A DNA stretch of 48,671 nucleotides from [Candidatus Thermochlorobacteriaceae] bacterium GBChlB. GTDB lineage: Bacteria > Bacteroidota > Chlorobiia > Chlorobiales > Thermochlorobacteraceae. The position numbers and the translations under genes were made by a program. Shown here piece by piece: positions 15,559 through 24,714 of this stretch. The stretch's first letter is position 1, and every line of letters starts with the position of its first letter. Below the pieces are notes generated by a model, which saw only the letters and a list, made by a program, of their open reading frames with translations, was not told the origin of the DNA and did not search any database. The DNA lies in contig JPGV01000032.1 of the NCBI GenBank assembly GCA_000724175.1, positions 1 to 48,671 of the forward strand, in the 5' to 3' direction.

Positions 15559-17361
15559 CTATTCGCGCACGACGATAGCCGAATACGGTTTCTTTTCAAT
15601 CAATCGATAAACGGGAATACGATTCATAAATTCGTTTTCATAGCCAACTGCCGTCAGAAAGAACTTCATTTTTTCTGCCTGTTTTTGCTCGTCGGTTAGC
15701 GCGGGATTTTTGTCAATAAGGCTCTCGTAAATTTCGCGCGTCTTTGGCAGGTCGACCAAGTTATACTCGTATTCAGTGATGAAATCTTTATCGAAACGAA
15801 GTTTTCCCGTTAAGTAGTTATCAAAATAGTTCCAGTGTGCGAGGCTGTCATCGGAGTCAGGCTCAAGTAAGCCAGCAATGACATTTCCAAGCGGTTGGTT
15901 CATCGGCACGATATAATCGCCCTCTCGAAAGCGCCATTGACGCGGCACGCGCTCAACGCTTACCGTTACCTCGCGGTGCGCCTGAAAACACTGTTCCGAC
16001 ACGGTGATATTTTTCACGTCGAAATACTCTATCTCGGCTTCAAACGCGCTCAGTAGCCGCTCGACCGCAATGCCATGCTGTTGCAATTTCCTGATGATTC
16101 GCCATTCGGCTTTGGGCAATAGATACGCGAGCGGTCGTGGCACGGCGCGTGAAAACACAAACTTGCCGAAATACGGCGCGCGGTAAATTTTCTTTGTCTT
16201 CGTTGGCAGATACTCTACTTCGCCATGCTTTCCGAGTTTTTCTTTTACAACGTAGCCGATGACTGAGACTGGTTTTTCAAATGCTTTTTTCTCGATGTCA
16301 ATGCCGACGAGATTTTTTTTCGGGTTGTAGGTTTCGCCTTTGGCGATGGTATCGGCGACAGCGCTGCGCACCAGCGTTTTGATTTTCGCTGCGTGTCGCG
16401 CTGTGTATTCCATTGTTTCGCGCATAAAGTGGTAGGCAGCTTTGACGCGCCGTTCAAACGAGACATAGGAATACGTTTCCATTAGAATCGAGATGCGGTT
16501 TTGCAAGCCGCCGTAGCTTGCGCCGAATCGAGCATGGTGAGAATATGTCGCCCAACCCTCTTCGGGCTTTCGAAAATTTTTGAAGTCCGCGTAGAAGAAC
16601 ATCTCAATGCGCCGTTCACGCCTGATTTTATCGGCGACGGCGGGCAGCATCACGTCGCGCGTGAAATCAATCAACGCTTTGTTCGCATTCGGATTCTGCG
16701 GAAATCCAAACGTTAAATCATAGCCATGCCGCGAGCCATCGGTCGTGTGTCCGTCAACAATGACGTCGGGCTGCCATGCCGCGTAGAGGTCTTTGATGAG
16801 GTGTTCAGTTTCTTTTGCCTCAATTTTCATATAGTCGCGGTTCAGGTCGAGACCGACTGCGTTCGTTCGAATCCCGACGCCTTCATCGGGTCCGATTTGA
16901 GACAGCCGATTTGCCTCGCTTATGTAGTCGTTGCCGTCCGCGTTGTAAATCGGCACAACAAGAATGATTAAGTCGTCCAAGAGCGCGTTCAATTTTCCGA
17001 AAGCGATGTCGCGCATCAGCATCATAGAGGCTTCTTTTGGGCAAACCTCGCCAGCGTGGATGTTGTTTTGCAGCAGCACAATTGGCTTGTCGGATTGCAA
17101 GGCTTGCGCAGGCAAGTATATCTGCGGACGCGAGAACGCGGCGAGCAACAGGTCGCGCCCTTCAACCGTCTGTCCAAACGTGTGTAGCGTCATTTCCGAC
17201 GTGCGGGCTTTTAACTCATACAAAAATGTCTTGACGTCGTCATACCGCGAGGTCGCACGATAGTTTGTCTTTTCGGCGACGGTAACGAGGCTCTGCGGCA
17301 GTTGTTTGAGCGTTCCGTTCTTTGGAATGTTCGTCAGCAATGCGGCGGTTTTCTTTGGCAT
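15559..17361 (-). CDS. M14-family zinc carboxypeptidase
   Basis: A 600-aa protein with an N-terminal M14 peptidase domain. Zinc ligands are His102 and Glu105 (NNIHAGEVCPKEA) and His205 (VDGHTTDGS). LDLNRDYMK (172-180) supplies the usual substrate-carboxylate Asn-Arg pair, and a candidate catalytic Glu lies in SILMETYSY. The C-terminal ~270 residues are an accessory region of the kind found in the long M14 subfamily. No signal peptide is recognised at the chosen start; family relatives are often exported, so the location is uncertain. It removes C-terminal residues from peptides; specificity is unknown. It lies 34 bp downstream of hemH on the same strand and may be co-transcribed. Confidence 0.85.
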   Translation of the reverse strand: MPKKTAALLTNIPKNGTLKQLPQSLVTVAEKTNYRATSRYDDVKTFLYELKARTSEMTLHTFGQTVEGRDLLLAAFSRPQIYLPAQALQSDKPIVLLQNNIHAGEVCPKEASMMLMRDIAFGKLNALLDDLIILVVPIYNADGNDYISEANRLSQIGPDEGVGIRTNAVGLDLNRDYMKIEAKETEHLIKDLYAAWQPDVIVDGHTTDGSRHGYDLTFGFPQNPNANKALIDFTRDVMLPAVADKIRRERRIEMFFYADFKNFRKPEEGWATYSHHARFGASYGGLQNRISILMETYSYVSFERRVKAAYHFMRETMEYTARHAAKIKTLVRSAVADTIAKGETYNPKKNLVGIDIEKKAFEKPVSVIGYVVKEKLGKHGEVEYLPTKTKKIYRAPYFGKFVFSRAVPRPLAYLLPKAEWRIIRKLQQHGIAVERLLSAFEAEIEYFDVKNITVSEQCFQAHREVTVSVERVPRQWRFREGDYIVPMNQPLGNVIAGLLEPDSDDSLAHWNYFDNYLTGKLRFDKDFITEYEYNLVDLPKTREIYESLIDKNPALTDEQKQAEKMKFFLTAVGYENEFMNRIPVYRLIEKKPYSAIVVRE

Positions 17362-17395
17362 AGACTTTAAGGTTGTTTTGTTGACAGTTTGATTC

Positions 17396-18457
17396 TCAAT
17401 TTACATTGGTGCTGTGCTTTGCGGCCTGTCCAAGCGCTTGCCGTGCTAAGAGTCCTTTGGCAGTTTGCATAATGCGCTCTGCCATTAACGCGGCAAACTC
17501 CAGAGAGTCGTTCATGCAGGGAATATATTTTTTTTGTTTGAATGCGCTCTGTTGAAGGTCATTTGCGGCGCTGAACTCTGTTTCGCTGTTGTCGGCGTAG
17601 TAGCCCGCAGCGAACATGGCCACGCTTTCAGTGCCAGCGTGTTCAAGCCTCTCGATGGTTTGGCGCAGCGTCGGCTCTGTCCATTTTCCGCCGACTTGGT
17701 GGTTCAAATATGCTGGCTCGATGAGGCTGAACGGATTTCGGGCATCGCTCTTCAACGCCGATTTAAACAACTGAAACAGCGTTTGATTTTCTGCCAAGCC
17801 GTTATGGAACTTGACGGGGACGCCATTTTTATCGGCAACCACTGTGCCATGCAAAGCGACAATCAAGGCGTTTTTGCCGCCCTGAACAAATCCGCTTGCA
17901 GCAGCTTGGGCTAACACATAGTCTCGATAGAGCGCAATGAGTTTTTCGTCTTTCCAAAGTCCCGTTACGACGCGCATTTTTTGAAAAGCGTTGTCGCCAA
18001 AGTAACGCAGCGCAAAACGGCAGAGCGCACCGCACGAAAACGCGGATTCAATCGGGTTCATCGGTAGAACAACAACGCCATCGTAGCCCGCGAGCGAGCG
18101 AATTAGGTCTTCCGTATAAGGCGGCGTTGTTTCGTAGGCGTTGAAGATGTCTACGTCAACTTGCGCCTGAATTTGACCGTTAGGATATTTTTTCAAAGCA
18201 TCGCTGATAAGGCTGGTTTGCTTTGCGCTGATGCGGTTCATTGGCGAGCGGTAGCCCAAGCGTTTGGTTTTGACCGTTTGAATTATGCTTCCCAACACGG
18301 GGATGAGTAGGCGCGCCGGTTTTGGAATGGGCATCACTTCAGAGACATGCGCGAAAATGTGCTTTATGTTGTGGTAATAGGCAGAAATGCTTGGCGCATC
18401 GACTTCGCCGTGTGAGGAGACGACGACGGCAAATTTTTTCTTCATACGACCGTTCAT
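17396..18457 (-). CDS. hemH: Ferrochelatase
   Basis: A 353-aa protein of the HemH fold. AVVVSSHGEVDAPSISAYY opens the first half. Conserved features include SPMNRISAKQ, VVLPMNPIESAFSCGA, His203 in LIVALHGTVVADKNG (equivalent to the catalytic His of SxHS motifs) and Glu292 in FAAGYYADNSETEF (equivalent to the proton-abstracting Glu). Ferrochelatase inserts Fe(II) into protoporphyrin IX, or coproporphyrin III in the coproporphyrin-dependent route, to make heme. Sequence identity to typical HemH looks modest. The start at 18457 or Met5 (18445) are both possible. It is divergent from a GT2-hemY pair, so two heme-pathway genes share one intergenic region. Confidence 0.8.
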   Translation of the reverse strand: MNGRMKKKFAVVVSSHGEVDAPSISAYYHNIKHIFAHVSEVMPIPKPARLLIPVLGSIIQTVKTKRLGYRSPMNRISAKQTSLISDALKKYPNGQIQAQVDVDIFNAYETTPPYTEDLIRSLAGYDGVVVLPMNPIESAFSCGALCRFALRYFGDNAFQKMRVVTGLWKDEKLIALYRDYVLAQAAASGFVQGGKNALIVALHGTVVADKNGVPVKFHNGLAENQTLFQLFKSALKSDARNPFSLIEPAYLNHQVGGKWTEPTLRQTIERLEHAGTESVAMFAAGYYADNSETEFSAANDLQQSAFKQKKYIPCMNDSLEFAALMAERIMQTAKGLLARQALGQAAKHSTNVN

Positions 18458-18583
18458 TTTGTTGAAAACACCTCTGCGTGAAAGTTACGCACATGTCCAC
18501 GAAAAAACAGCAATCGCAAATCTCCTGTTCATGCTGTAAATTGCCGCCTGTCTCTTTCCCGAAGACTTCAATCGTGTTCAAGT

Positions 18584-19702
18584 ATGTTCGAGTCCGTCGA
18601 TTCCTTCGAGAGTTTGTTTCAGATGATTGCGATTGGCACCATCGGCATTTACGCCCTCGAGACGCTTGTGATGATGCTTGCACTGCAACGCAAGTTTCCC
18701 CAGAAAATATGGCTGGAACTGCCGCATATTACCGTTGCGGTCGCTGCCCGCAACGAGGAAAAAAATATCGGTCGCTGCCTCGAGTCGTTAGTTCAGCTTG
18801 ACTATCCGACCGACCGTTTGGAAATTATCATCGCCGATGACCGCTCGCACGACCGCACGGCAGAGCTTGTTCGTGATTATGCCGCGCGCTTTACGTTTAT
18901 CAAATACCTTCCCGTTCAGGAAAGCCACATCAAGGGCAAAGGCAACGCCATTCACCAAGCGGTTTTGGTGTCTAATGGGAAATTTGTGTTAATGACCGAT
19001 GCGGACTGCACTGTTAAACCCACGTGGGCAAAAGACACGCTCAAATACTTCACGGATAAAACCGGACTGGTGTGCGGCGTTACGCTTCCGCACACCTCGC
19101 GCGCCTTCGAGCGCATTCAAGCACTCAATTGGTGCTACTTGCTCTCGACGGGTTCGGCAGTTGCCGCTATTGGATTTCCCTTCGGCGGCATCGGCAATAA
19201 TTTCAGCTTTCGAAAATCTGCGTATCTCGATGTTGGAGGCTATGAAAAAGTCCCGTTCAGCGTCACGGAAGATTTCGCGCTCTTTCAAGCCATTAAGAAA
19301 ACCAACTGGAACATTGCTTGCCCGGTCGAGTATCAAACGCTGAACGACACAGAACCAGAACAAACCGTGCGCGACCTTTACAAACAACAAAAGCGATGGA
19401 TTCTGGGCGGGCTTGACGCTGATAAAACCGGCTTTGCCACCCTAACGCTTGGGTTTATTGCGCATGTTTTAACCATCGCAGCGTTTTTCATTATGCCGTT
19501 CCGAGATGCGGCGACGATTTTTATCGTCAAAGTTTTGCTGGACGCGCTGTTTTTGCTTGTGCCGCTCCGTCGATTGCAGTCGGCGTCGTTGCTTGTCGCT
19601 ATGCCGCTCTTCGCGCTGTATCATTATTTCACGATGGTCTTTGTGCCGATTCTGTTGCTCTTCGATAGAAAAATTGTCTGGAAAGGTCGTGTATATGGCT
19701 AA
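18584..19702 (+). CDS. GT2 family membrane glycosyltransferase
   Basis: A 372-aa enzyme with one N-terminal membrane helix, a GT-A domain (VAVAARNEEKNIGRCLESL, IIADDRSHDRT, TDADC as the DxD-type metal site, SVTEDFALF, and QQKRW as the QxxRW motif) and two or three C-terminal membrane helices. Family 2 enzymes transfer a sugar from a nucleotide donor to lipid or polysaccharide acceptors at the inner membrane. Its 3' end overlaps hemY by 8 bp, implying co-transcription. A close paralogue lies at 32945-34093. A role as a carotenoid glucosyltransferase (CruC is a GT2 enzyme of green sulfur bacteria) is possible given the tetrapyrrole neighbours, but it is speculation. Confidence 0.82.
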   Translation: MFESVDSFESLFQMIAIGTIGIYALETLVMMLALQRKFPQKIWLELPHITVAVAARNEEKNIGRCLESLVQLDYPTDRLEIIIADDRSHDRTAELVRDYAARFTFIKYLPVQESHIKGKGNAIHQAVLVSNGKFVLMTDADCTVKPTWAKDTLKYFTDKTGLVCGVTLPHTSRAFERIQALNWCYLLSTGSAVAAIGFPFGGIGNNFSFRKSAYLDVGGYEKVPFSVTEDFALFQAIKKTNWNIACPVEYQTLNDTEPEQTVRDLYKQQKRWILGGLDADKTGFATLTLGFIAHVLTIAAFFIMPFRDAATIFIVKVLLDALFLLVPLRRLQSASLLVAMPLFALYHYFTMVFVPILLLFDRKIVWKGRVYG

Positions 19703-21059
19703 AAAAATTGCGGTCATCGGCGGCGGCATTGCAGGACTTGTTGCAGCATTTCGCCTGAAACAACACGGCTTTGCGGTTACGCTGCTCGAGGCGGCAGAGG
19801 CGCTCGGCGGAAAAATCCAAACGCGACATCTTGCGCAAGGCTGCCTCGATGTCGGACCCAACACCGTCTTGGAATCCAACGAGGCTATCATGCGCCTTAT
19901 CTCCGACTTGGGCTTGCGAAAGAAGATTCTGTGGGCGGACGACTCGAGCGCAAGTCGATTCATTTTGAAAGACGGTAACCTTGTCGAGCTGCCCGCGAAA
20001 CCGCAACAAATGCTCCTCTCGCCGATTCTCTCGCTCTCTGCAAAGTTGCGCGTCTTTCTCGACTTTTTCATTCCGCCTGCTGCGCCCGATGAAACCGTCG
20101 CCGCGTTTATTGAGCGGCGGTTCGGCAGAGAGCCGCTCGAGTATCTTGTCAATCCGTTCTTGGCAGGCACATACGCAGCGCGTCCAGATGACCTCTCCGT
20201 CAGTGCGACCTTGAAACAACTAAAAACATTTGAACGCGAACATGGCAGCGTGCTGAAAGGCGCGTTCAAACAAATGAAGGCAGCGAAAACCGAACCGAAG
20301 AAAAAATTTTCGCGGAAGATGTTTTCGTTTAGTGGCGGCTTTTACGATGTGGTTCAAGCCTTAGGTCAAGCCTTGCACGACGATGTTCTTTTGAGCGCAG
20401 AGGTCGTCAGGGTTATTCGGCATCCGCGCAGTTGGGAAGTGTGCTATGTGCAAGCGGGAAAGGAAAAATCGCTTCGTGCGTCCGTCGTGATTTTCGCCGC
20501 GCCTGCGCCTGAAATATCTCGTTTGGTAAAACCCCTTGCGCCCGATGTCTCAAAAGCGTTGGCGGAAATTCCGTATTCGCCCGTCGCCCAATTGTTTTTT
20601 GTGTATGATAAATTGCGCGTGCCGTCGCCGAAAGGCTTTGGCTTTCTTGTGCCAGAAGCAGAGAACCGCGACATTCTCGGTGCAGTGTTCAATAGCTCGA
20701 TTTTCCCGACGCGCTACGAGGATACGGTCTTCACGGTCTTTGTCGGCGGCTCTCGCCAGCCCGAGTTGCTCAAACTCTCTGACGACGACCTTCGCTCTCT
20801 GGCGCTGATCGAGCTGAACGCCACGCTTAATTTGCACGACGCGCCGACCGCCTTCGCCATTGAACGCTGGACACAGGCGATTCCGCAATACGGCTTGGCG
20901 CACCAAAAAATTTTAGACGCCGTCGCCGCGCTCGAAATGGAAACAGAAGACCTGTTCTTTTGCGGCAATTGGCGCGGCGGCATTTCCGTTCCCGATACCA
21001 TCGCGCAAGCCGACGACACCGCACAAAAAATCATCGCCGCACTCGACCATCGCGATTGA
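19695..21059 (+). CDS. hemY: Protoporphyrinogen oxidase, FAD-dependent
   Basis: From the ATG at 19695 the protein is 454 aa and starts MAKKIAVIGGGIAGLVAAF, a classic dinucleotide-binding GxGxxG motif; the longer open frame from 19506 only covers the end of the glycosyltransferase gene. Family signatures are LLEAAEALGGKIQT, GLDVGPNTVL-like CLDVGPNTVLESN, RRFGREPLEYLVNPFLAGTYAA, FSGGFYDVVQAL, and the C-terminal LFFCGNWRGGISVPDTIAQA. The enzyme oxidises protoporphyrinogen IX (or coproporphyrinogen III) using FAD and normally O2, at the membrane face. Its product feeds heme, and chlorophylls if they are made. The start overlaps the GT2 gene by 8 bp; it is convergent with argG. Confidence 0.92.
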   Translation: MAKKIAVIGGGIAGLVAAFRLKQHGFAVTLLEAAEALGGKIQTRHLAQGCLDVGPNTVLESNEAIMRLISDLGLRKKILWADDSSASRFILKDGNLVELPAKPQQMLLSPILSLSAKLRVFLDFFIPPAAPDETVAAFIERRFGREPLEYLVNPFLAGTYAARPDDLSVSATLKQLKTFEREHGSVLKGAFKQMKAAKTEPKKKFSRKMFSFSGGFYDVVQALGQALHDDVLLSAEVVRVIRHPRSWEVCYVQAGKEKSLRASVVIFAAPAPEISRLVKPLAPDVSKALAEIPYSPVAQLFFVYDKLRVPSPKGFGFLVPEAENRDILGAVFNSSIFPTRYEDTVFTVFVGGSRQPELLKLSDDDLRSLALIELNATLNLHDAPTAFAIERWTQAIPQYGLAHQKILDAVAALEMETEDLFFCGNWRGGISVPDTIAQADDTAQKIIAALDHRD

Positions 21060-21107
21060 TTCAATGCCCGTTGTTGCCTCCACCTTTCCTTGCTCGCTTC
21101 ACCCGAC

Positions 21108-22337
21108 TTACTTTGCCGTAAGTTCCTCTGTGGTTGCGGTCGGGTTGCCGTTGATGCGATAGTAGGTTTTGAGCGGCAAACTGTAGATTTTAATAAAGCC
21201 GATGCTGGCTTTGTGGTCGAAGGTGTCCTCTTCGGTGTAGGTCGCAAGGCTCGTGTCGTAAAGTGAATTGGGCGACCAGCGTCCGAGCAGTTCCACATTA
21301 CCTTTGTAGAGTTTCAAGACTGCCACGCCGTTCACCACTTTTTGCGTTTCGTTCACAAACGCATCGAGCGCGAATCGGAGCGGCGAATACCACAAGCCGT
21401 TGTAAATCAAATCGGCGTAGTCGTTGGAGAGTTTCGCCTTGTAGTGCATCGTGTCTTTATCGAGCGTGAGCCGTTCAATTTCGCGGTGTGCGAAGTGCAA
21501 AATCGTTGCCGCCGGCGCTTCGTAGAGTTCGCGCGATTTGATGCCGACGAGTCGATTCTCGACCAAGTCCAAACGACCGATTGCATTTGCGCCGCCAATC
21601 GCATTCAACTTCATAATCAAGTCCACCGGATTCATCTTCACGCCACCCAGCGCGACGGGAACGCCGTGTTCGAATTCGATTTCAACTTGCGTTGGTGTAT
21701 CGGGCGCTTGTTCGGGCGAGACCGTGCGCTGATAGGCGTCGGCGGGCGGCGCGATGCGCGGATTTTCCAAGATGCCGCACTCGATGGATGTTCCCCACAT
21801 ATTTTCGTCGATGGAATACGGGCTGTCTTTCGTCGCCTTAACGGGAATGCCGTGCTTTTGGCAATACTCGATTTCCTCTTCGCGCGATTTAAACTCCCAC
21901 TCGCGGAGCGGCGCATAGACTTTCAGTTCTGGCGCAAGCGCGGCGATGGCGGCTTCGAATCGAACTTGGTCGTTGCCCTTGCCCGTGCAGCCGTGCGCGA
22001 CGGCGGTGCAGCCTTCAGCTTTGGCGACATCGACGAGTGCCTTTGCAATGAGCGGTCGACCAAGTGAGGTCGCCATCGGGTAGGTGTATTCATAGAGCGC
22101 ACTAGCTTTGAGCGCTGGAAAAATAAAGTCTGTTGCGAACTCTTGTTGCAAATCCAACACGACGGCTTTCTTCGCGCCCGTTTTGTATGCCTTCTCCTCG
22201 ACGCCGATCAGTTCCTTTTGCTGACCCAAATTCGCCGAAACGGTAATCACATCAGCATTGTATTTTTCTTGAAGCCACTTGGCAATGACCGACGTGTCGA
22301 GTCCGCCTGAATACGCCACCGCAATTTTCTCTTTCAT
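21108..22337 (-). CDS. argG: Argininosuccinate synthase
   Basis: A 409-aa enzyme starting [17 protein letters not shown], the ATP-pyrophosphatase loop found at the very N-terminus of ArgG. Further signatures are [48 protein letters not shown] and ESPAATILH-like [15 protein letters not shown]. It condenses citrulline and aspartate with ATP to argininosuccinate. Upstream in-frame starts (22382 and 22451) would add 15-38 residues before the conserved start and overlap argR, so they are rejected. It is the last gene of the leftward arg cluster; argH, which usually follows or is nearby, is not in the window. Confidence 0.96.
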   Translation of the reverse strand: MKEKIAVAYSGGLDTSVIAKWLQEKYNADVITVSANLGQQKELIGVEEKAYKTGAKKAVVLDLQQEFATDFIFPALKASALYEYTYPMATSLGRPLIAKALVDVAKAEGCTAVAHGCTGKGNDQVRFEAAIAALAPELKVYAPLREWEFKSREEEIEYCQKHGIPVKATKDSPYSIDENMWGTSIECGILENPRIAPPADAYQRTVSPEQAPDTPTQVEIEFEHGVPVALGGVKMNPVDLIMKLNAIGGANAIGRLDLVENRLVGIKSRELYEAPAATILHFAHREIERLTLDKDTMHYKAKLSNDYADLIYNGLWYSPLRFALDAFVNETQKVVNGVAVLKLYKGNVELLGRWSPNSLYDTSLATYTEEDTFDHKASIGFIKIYSLPLKTYYRINGNPTATTEELTAK

Positions 22338-22374
22338 GTTTTTCGTTTGACTGGTTAAATGATAAAAAAATTGT

Positions 22375-22824
22375 TCATTCATCTTGATTGATGACTGCAC
22401 GAATTTGTTTTTCAAGCTGCGCGAGTTTTTTCGTTGAGGTCGGTGCAACAAAAATGGTGTTGTCGCCCGCCAGCGTGCCGAGAACGTCGGGCAGTTGCAG
22501 TTTGTCGAGAATCTGTGCGACGCCGTGCGCCCGTCCCGCCAAAGTTTTTATCACAATCATCGTTTCATTCGATGTAATCGACTCGATTTCGTAGGCAAGC
22601 AAGGCACGCAATTGATACGGCTCGTTATCTGCTAAGACGATATAGCGTGCGCCGTCTGGCGTGCTGGCGCGAGCAATGCCGAGTTCTTTGAGGTCGCGAG
22701 AGAGTGTTGCTTGATTTACTTCTAAACCCAGCCGCGCCAATTCCTTAGCCAGTTCTTCTTGGCTTGAAATCACTCGGCGGGAGATAATTTCTCGAATGGC
22801 TACCTGACGCTGTTGTTTGTCCAT
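22375..22824 (-). CDS. argR: Arginine repressor
   Basis: A 149-aa regulator. The N-terminal winged helix ([44 protein letters not shown]) is joined to a C-terminal arginine-binding, hexamerising domain with the hallmark [13 protein letters not shown]. In other bacteria ArgR with arginine binds 18-bp ARG boxes and represses biosynthesis. Here it is embedded in the operon it probably controls, between argF (2-bp gap) and argG, which gives autoregulation if the operon has a single promoter. Candidate operators are at 28892-28925. Confidence 0.95.
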   Translation of the reverse strand: MDKQQRQVAIREIISRRVISSQEELAKELARLGLEVNQATLSRDLKELGIARASTPDGARYIVLADNEPYQLRALLAYEIESITSNETMIVIKTLAGRAHGVAQILDKLQLPDVLGTLAGDNTIFVAPTSTKKLAQLEKQIRAVINQDE

Positions 22825-22826
22825 GG

Positions 22827-23789
22827 CTACTCCGGCAGCGACGCCAGCTTGCGGCGTAGTGCTTTACGCTCGCGTTTCGGCTCTCGCTTCTGTTCAAGCA
22901 GTTTAACTAAAATTGCTTTTTGTGCATGCAATCGATTTTCGGCTTGGTCGAAGACAATCGAGCGTTTTCCGTCCATCACGCCGTCAGTTACCTCTTCGCC
23001 GCGAATCGCCGGAAGGCAGTGCATAAAGACTGCATCGGGACGCGCCATTGACATTAACTTTTCATTCACTTGATATGGACGAAAGGCTTTGCGGCGCTCT
23101 TCGGCTTCGGCTTCCTGACCCATGCTCGTCCAGACATCGGTATAAACCACGTCGGCGTCCCTAACAGCGTCTTTTGGATTTTCAGTAATCTCAATGCGGC
23201 TTACGCCCGATTTCAACGCGGCTTTCAGAACCGACAAGTTCGGATTGTATTGCTCTGGCGCGGCGAGAACGAAGTGCATCGGGTAGAGCATGGCCGCCTC
23301 GAGCCAAGAATTGACAACGTTATTGCCGTCACCGACGAAGACGATTTTCACGCCCTCATACAACTTATTGTGCTGCCGAATGGTGTAAAGGTCTGCCAGC
23401 ACCTGACACGGGTGCGAATGATTCGTCAGCGCATTGATGACGGGAACTTCCGACCAATCGGCCAGCTGCATCAGCACAGAATGGTCGAAGAGCCGCGCGA
23501 TAATGACATCAGTGTATCGCTCGAGGACGCGCGCCACATCGGCAACACTCTCGCGCTCGCCAATGCCGATTGCCTCCTGACCAAGATAGACCGCCTTGGC
23601 GCCCAGTTGATGCAGTCCGACCTCAAACGACACTCTTGTTCGAAGTGATGGCTTTTGAAATACCATTGCCGCGCTTTTGCCCGAAAGTGGCTGAAAGGTG
23701 CGCTGCACTTTGAGCTTATCGGCGAGCGTAAAGAGATCGAGCAACTCTTCGCTTGAAATATCGCGGAGCGATAAAAAATCTTTGTTCAT
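22827..23789 (-). CDS. argF: Ornithine carbamoyltransferase
   Basis: A 320-aa enzyme with the carbamoyl-phosphate site SLRTRVSFEVG (a SxRTR variant with Leu), HPCQVLADL, DVWTSMGQE in the ornithine-binding loop, and FMHCLPA. It makes citrulline from ornithine and carbamoyl phosphate in the cytosol. The Leu in SLRTR is also seen in some Bacteroidota carbamoyltransferases acting on acylated ornithine, but the DVWxSMGQE loop and the presence of ArgJ favour the ordinary ornithine substrate. It overlaps argB by 4 bp. Confidence 0.93.
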   Translation of the reverse strand: MNKDFLSLRDISSEELLDLFTLADKLKVQRTFQPLSGKSAAMVFQKPSLRTRVSFEVGLHQLGAKAVYLGQEAIGIGERESVADVARVLERYTDVIIARLFDHSVLMQLADWSEVPVINALTNHSHPCQVLADLYTIRQHNKLYEGVKIVFVGDGNNVVNSWLEAAMLYPMHFVLAAPEQYNPNLSVLKAALKSGVSRIEITENPKDAVRDADVVYTDVWTSMGQEAEAEERRKAFRPYQVNEKLMSMARPDAVFMHCLPAIRGEEVTDGVMDGKRSIVFDQAENRLHAQKAILVKLLEQKREPKRERKALRRKLASLPE

Positions 23790-24700
23790 CGAGTTGCTCC
23801 TTCTAAAATGCGTTGCGCAGCGCGGCGGCGCGAACTTGCACTGAACGGCACATCTTCGTTGATGATTTCCGTGCCGATGCCTTCGTTTGTGAAAATCTCG
23901 AGCAGGAGCGAGTGCTTGATGCCGCCATTAATCAAGTGAACTTTTTGAACGCCCGCCTCAATCGCCTCGAAAGCAGAATTGACTTTCGGAATCATGCCAC
24001 CGTAAATTTTTCCCTGCTCGATAAGTTCGTTTGCTTCCGACTTTGAGAGCGTCGAGACAAGTTGCCCATCGACAATGACGCCGTCGGTGTCGCTAAGGTA
24101 GACCAGTTTTTCAGCTTTGAGCGCGGTGGCAATTTCGTTGGCGGCGTCGTCGGCATTGATGTTGTAGAGTTCGCCCTGTTCGCCTAAGCCTATCGGCGCA
24201 ATCACTGGAATCATATCGTTTTTCATCAAGAGCGAAAGAAATGCCGTGTTGATGAAAGTAATATCGCCGACGAGCCCTAAATCGACGTCGCCTTCCAATT
24301 TTTTCGCCCTGATGAGACCGTTGTCGACGCCGCAAAGACCAATCGCATTGCCGCTGTTTTTCGTGATGAAGCCCGCGATTTCCTTGTTGATTTTTCCGGC
24401 AAGCGTCATTAAGACCACATCAATCATTTGTTCATCGGTGTAGCGGCGACCGTCGACGAAGCGCGACTCAATGCCGAGTTTGCTGGCGGTTTCGGTGATG
24501 TCTTTGCCGCCGCCGTGAACAACGACGATGTTGATGCCGAGTTTGCGCAGCATCGTTACGTCTTTGGCAAACGTTTGTTTGAGTGCATCGTCCGTCATGA
24601 CCGCGCCGCCGTATTTGATAACAAATGTTTTGTTCTCGTAAGTTTGAATGTAGGGCAGCGCTTCAATAAGCACTTCCTCTTTGCTGGCATATCCCGACAT
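23786..24700 (-). CDS. argB: N-acetylglutamate kinase
   Basis: A 304-aa amino-acid kinase. Visible motifs are KYGGAVMTDDALKQTFAKDV, the glycine loop VVHGGGKDIT, RFVDGRRYTDEQMIDVV, NAIGLCGVDNGLI, NINADDAANEIA and YLSDTDGVI. It phosphorylates N-acetylglutamate, the second step of arginine synthesis and the usual arginine feedback point. An N-terminal stretch of about 20 residues ahead of TFVIKYGG resembles that of arginine-sensitive NAGKs, suggesting but not proving feedback control. It overlaps argF by 4 bp, and a GNAT gene lies 14 bp upstream. Confidence 0.95.
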   Translation of the reverse strand: MSGYASKEEVLIEALPYIQTYENKTFVIKYGGAVMTDDALKQTFAKDVTMLRKLGINIVVVHGGGKDITETASKLGIESRFVDGRRYTDEQMIDVVLMTLAGKINKEIAGFITKNSGNAIGLCGVDNGLIRAKKLEGDVDLGLVGDITFINTAFLSLLMKNDMIPVIAPIGLGEQGELYNINADDAANEIATALKAEKLVYLSDTDGVIVDGQLVSTLSKSEANELIEQGKIYGGMIPKVNSAFEAIEAGVQKVHLINGGIKHSLLLEIFTNEGIGTEIINEDVPFSASSRRRAAQRILEGATR

Positions 24701-24714
24701 AATTTCGTTGATGG

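Noticed and set aside
18475-18491. Small hairpin (TGCGTGA-AAG-TTACGCA) between hemH and the GT2 gene
   Set aside because: The stem includes a G-T pair and a 3-nt loop, and no position or conservation evidence supports a regulatory role.
21108-22451. Longer ArgG start (22451 or 22382)
   Set aside because: ArgG normally begins at the P-loop region [12 protein letters not shown]; the upstream residues overlap argR and are not conserved.
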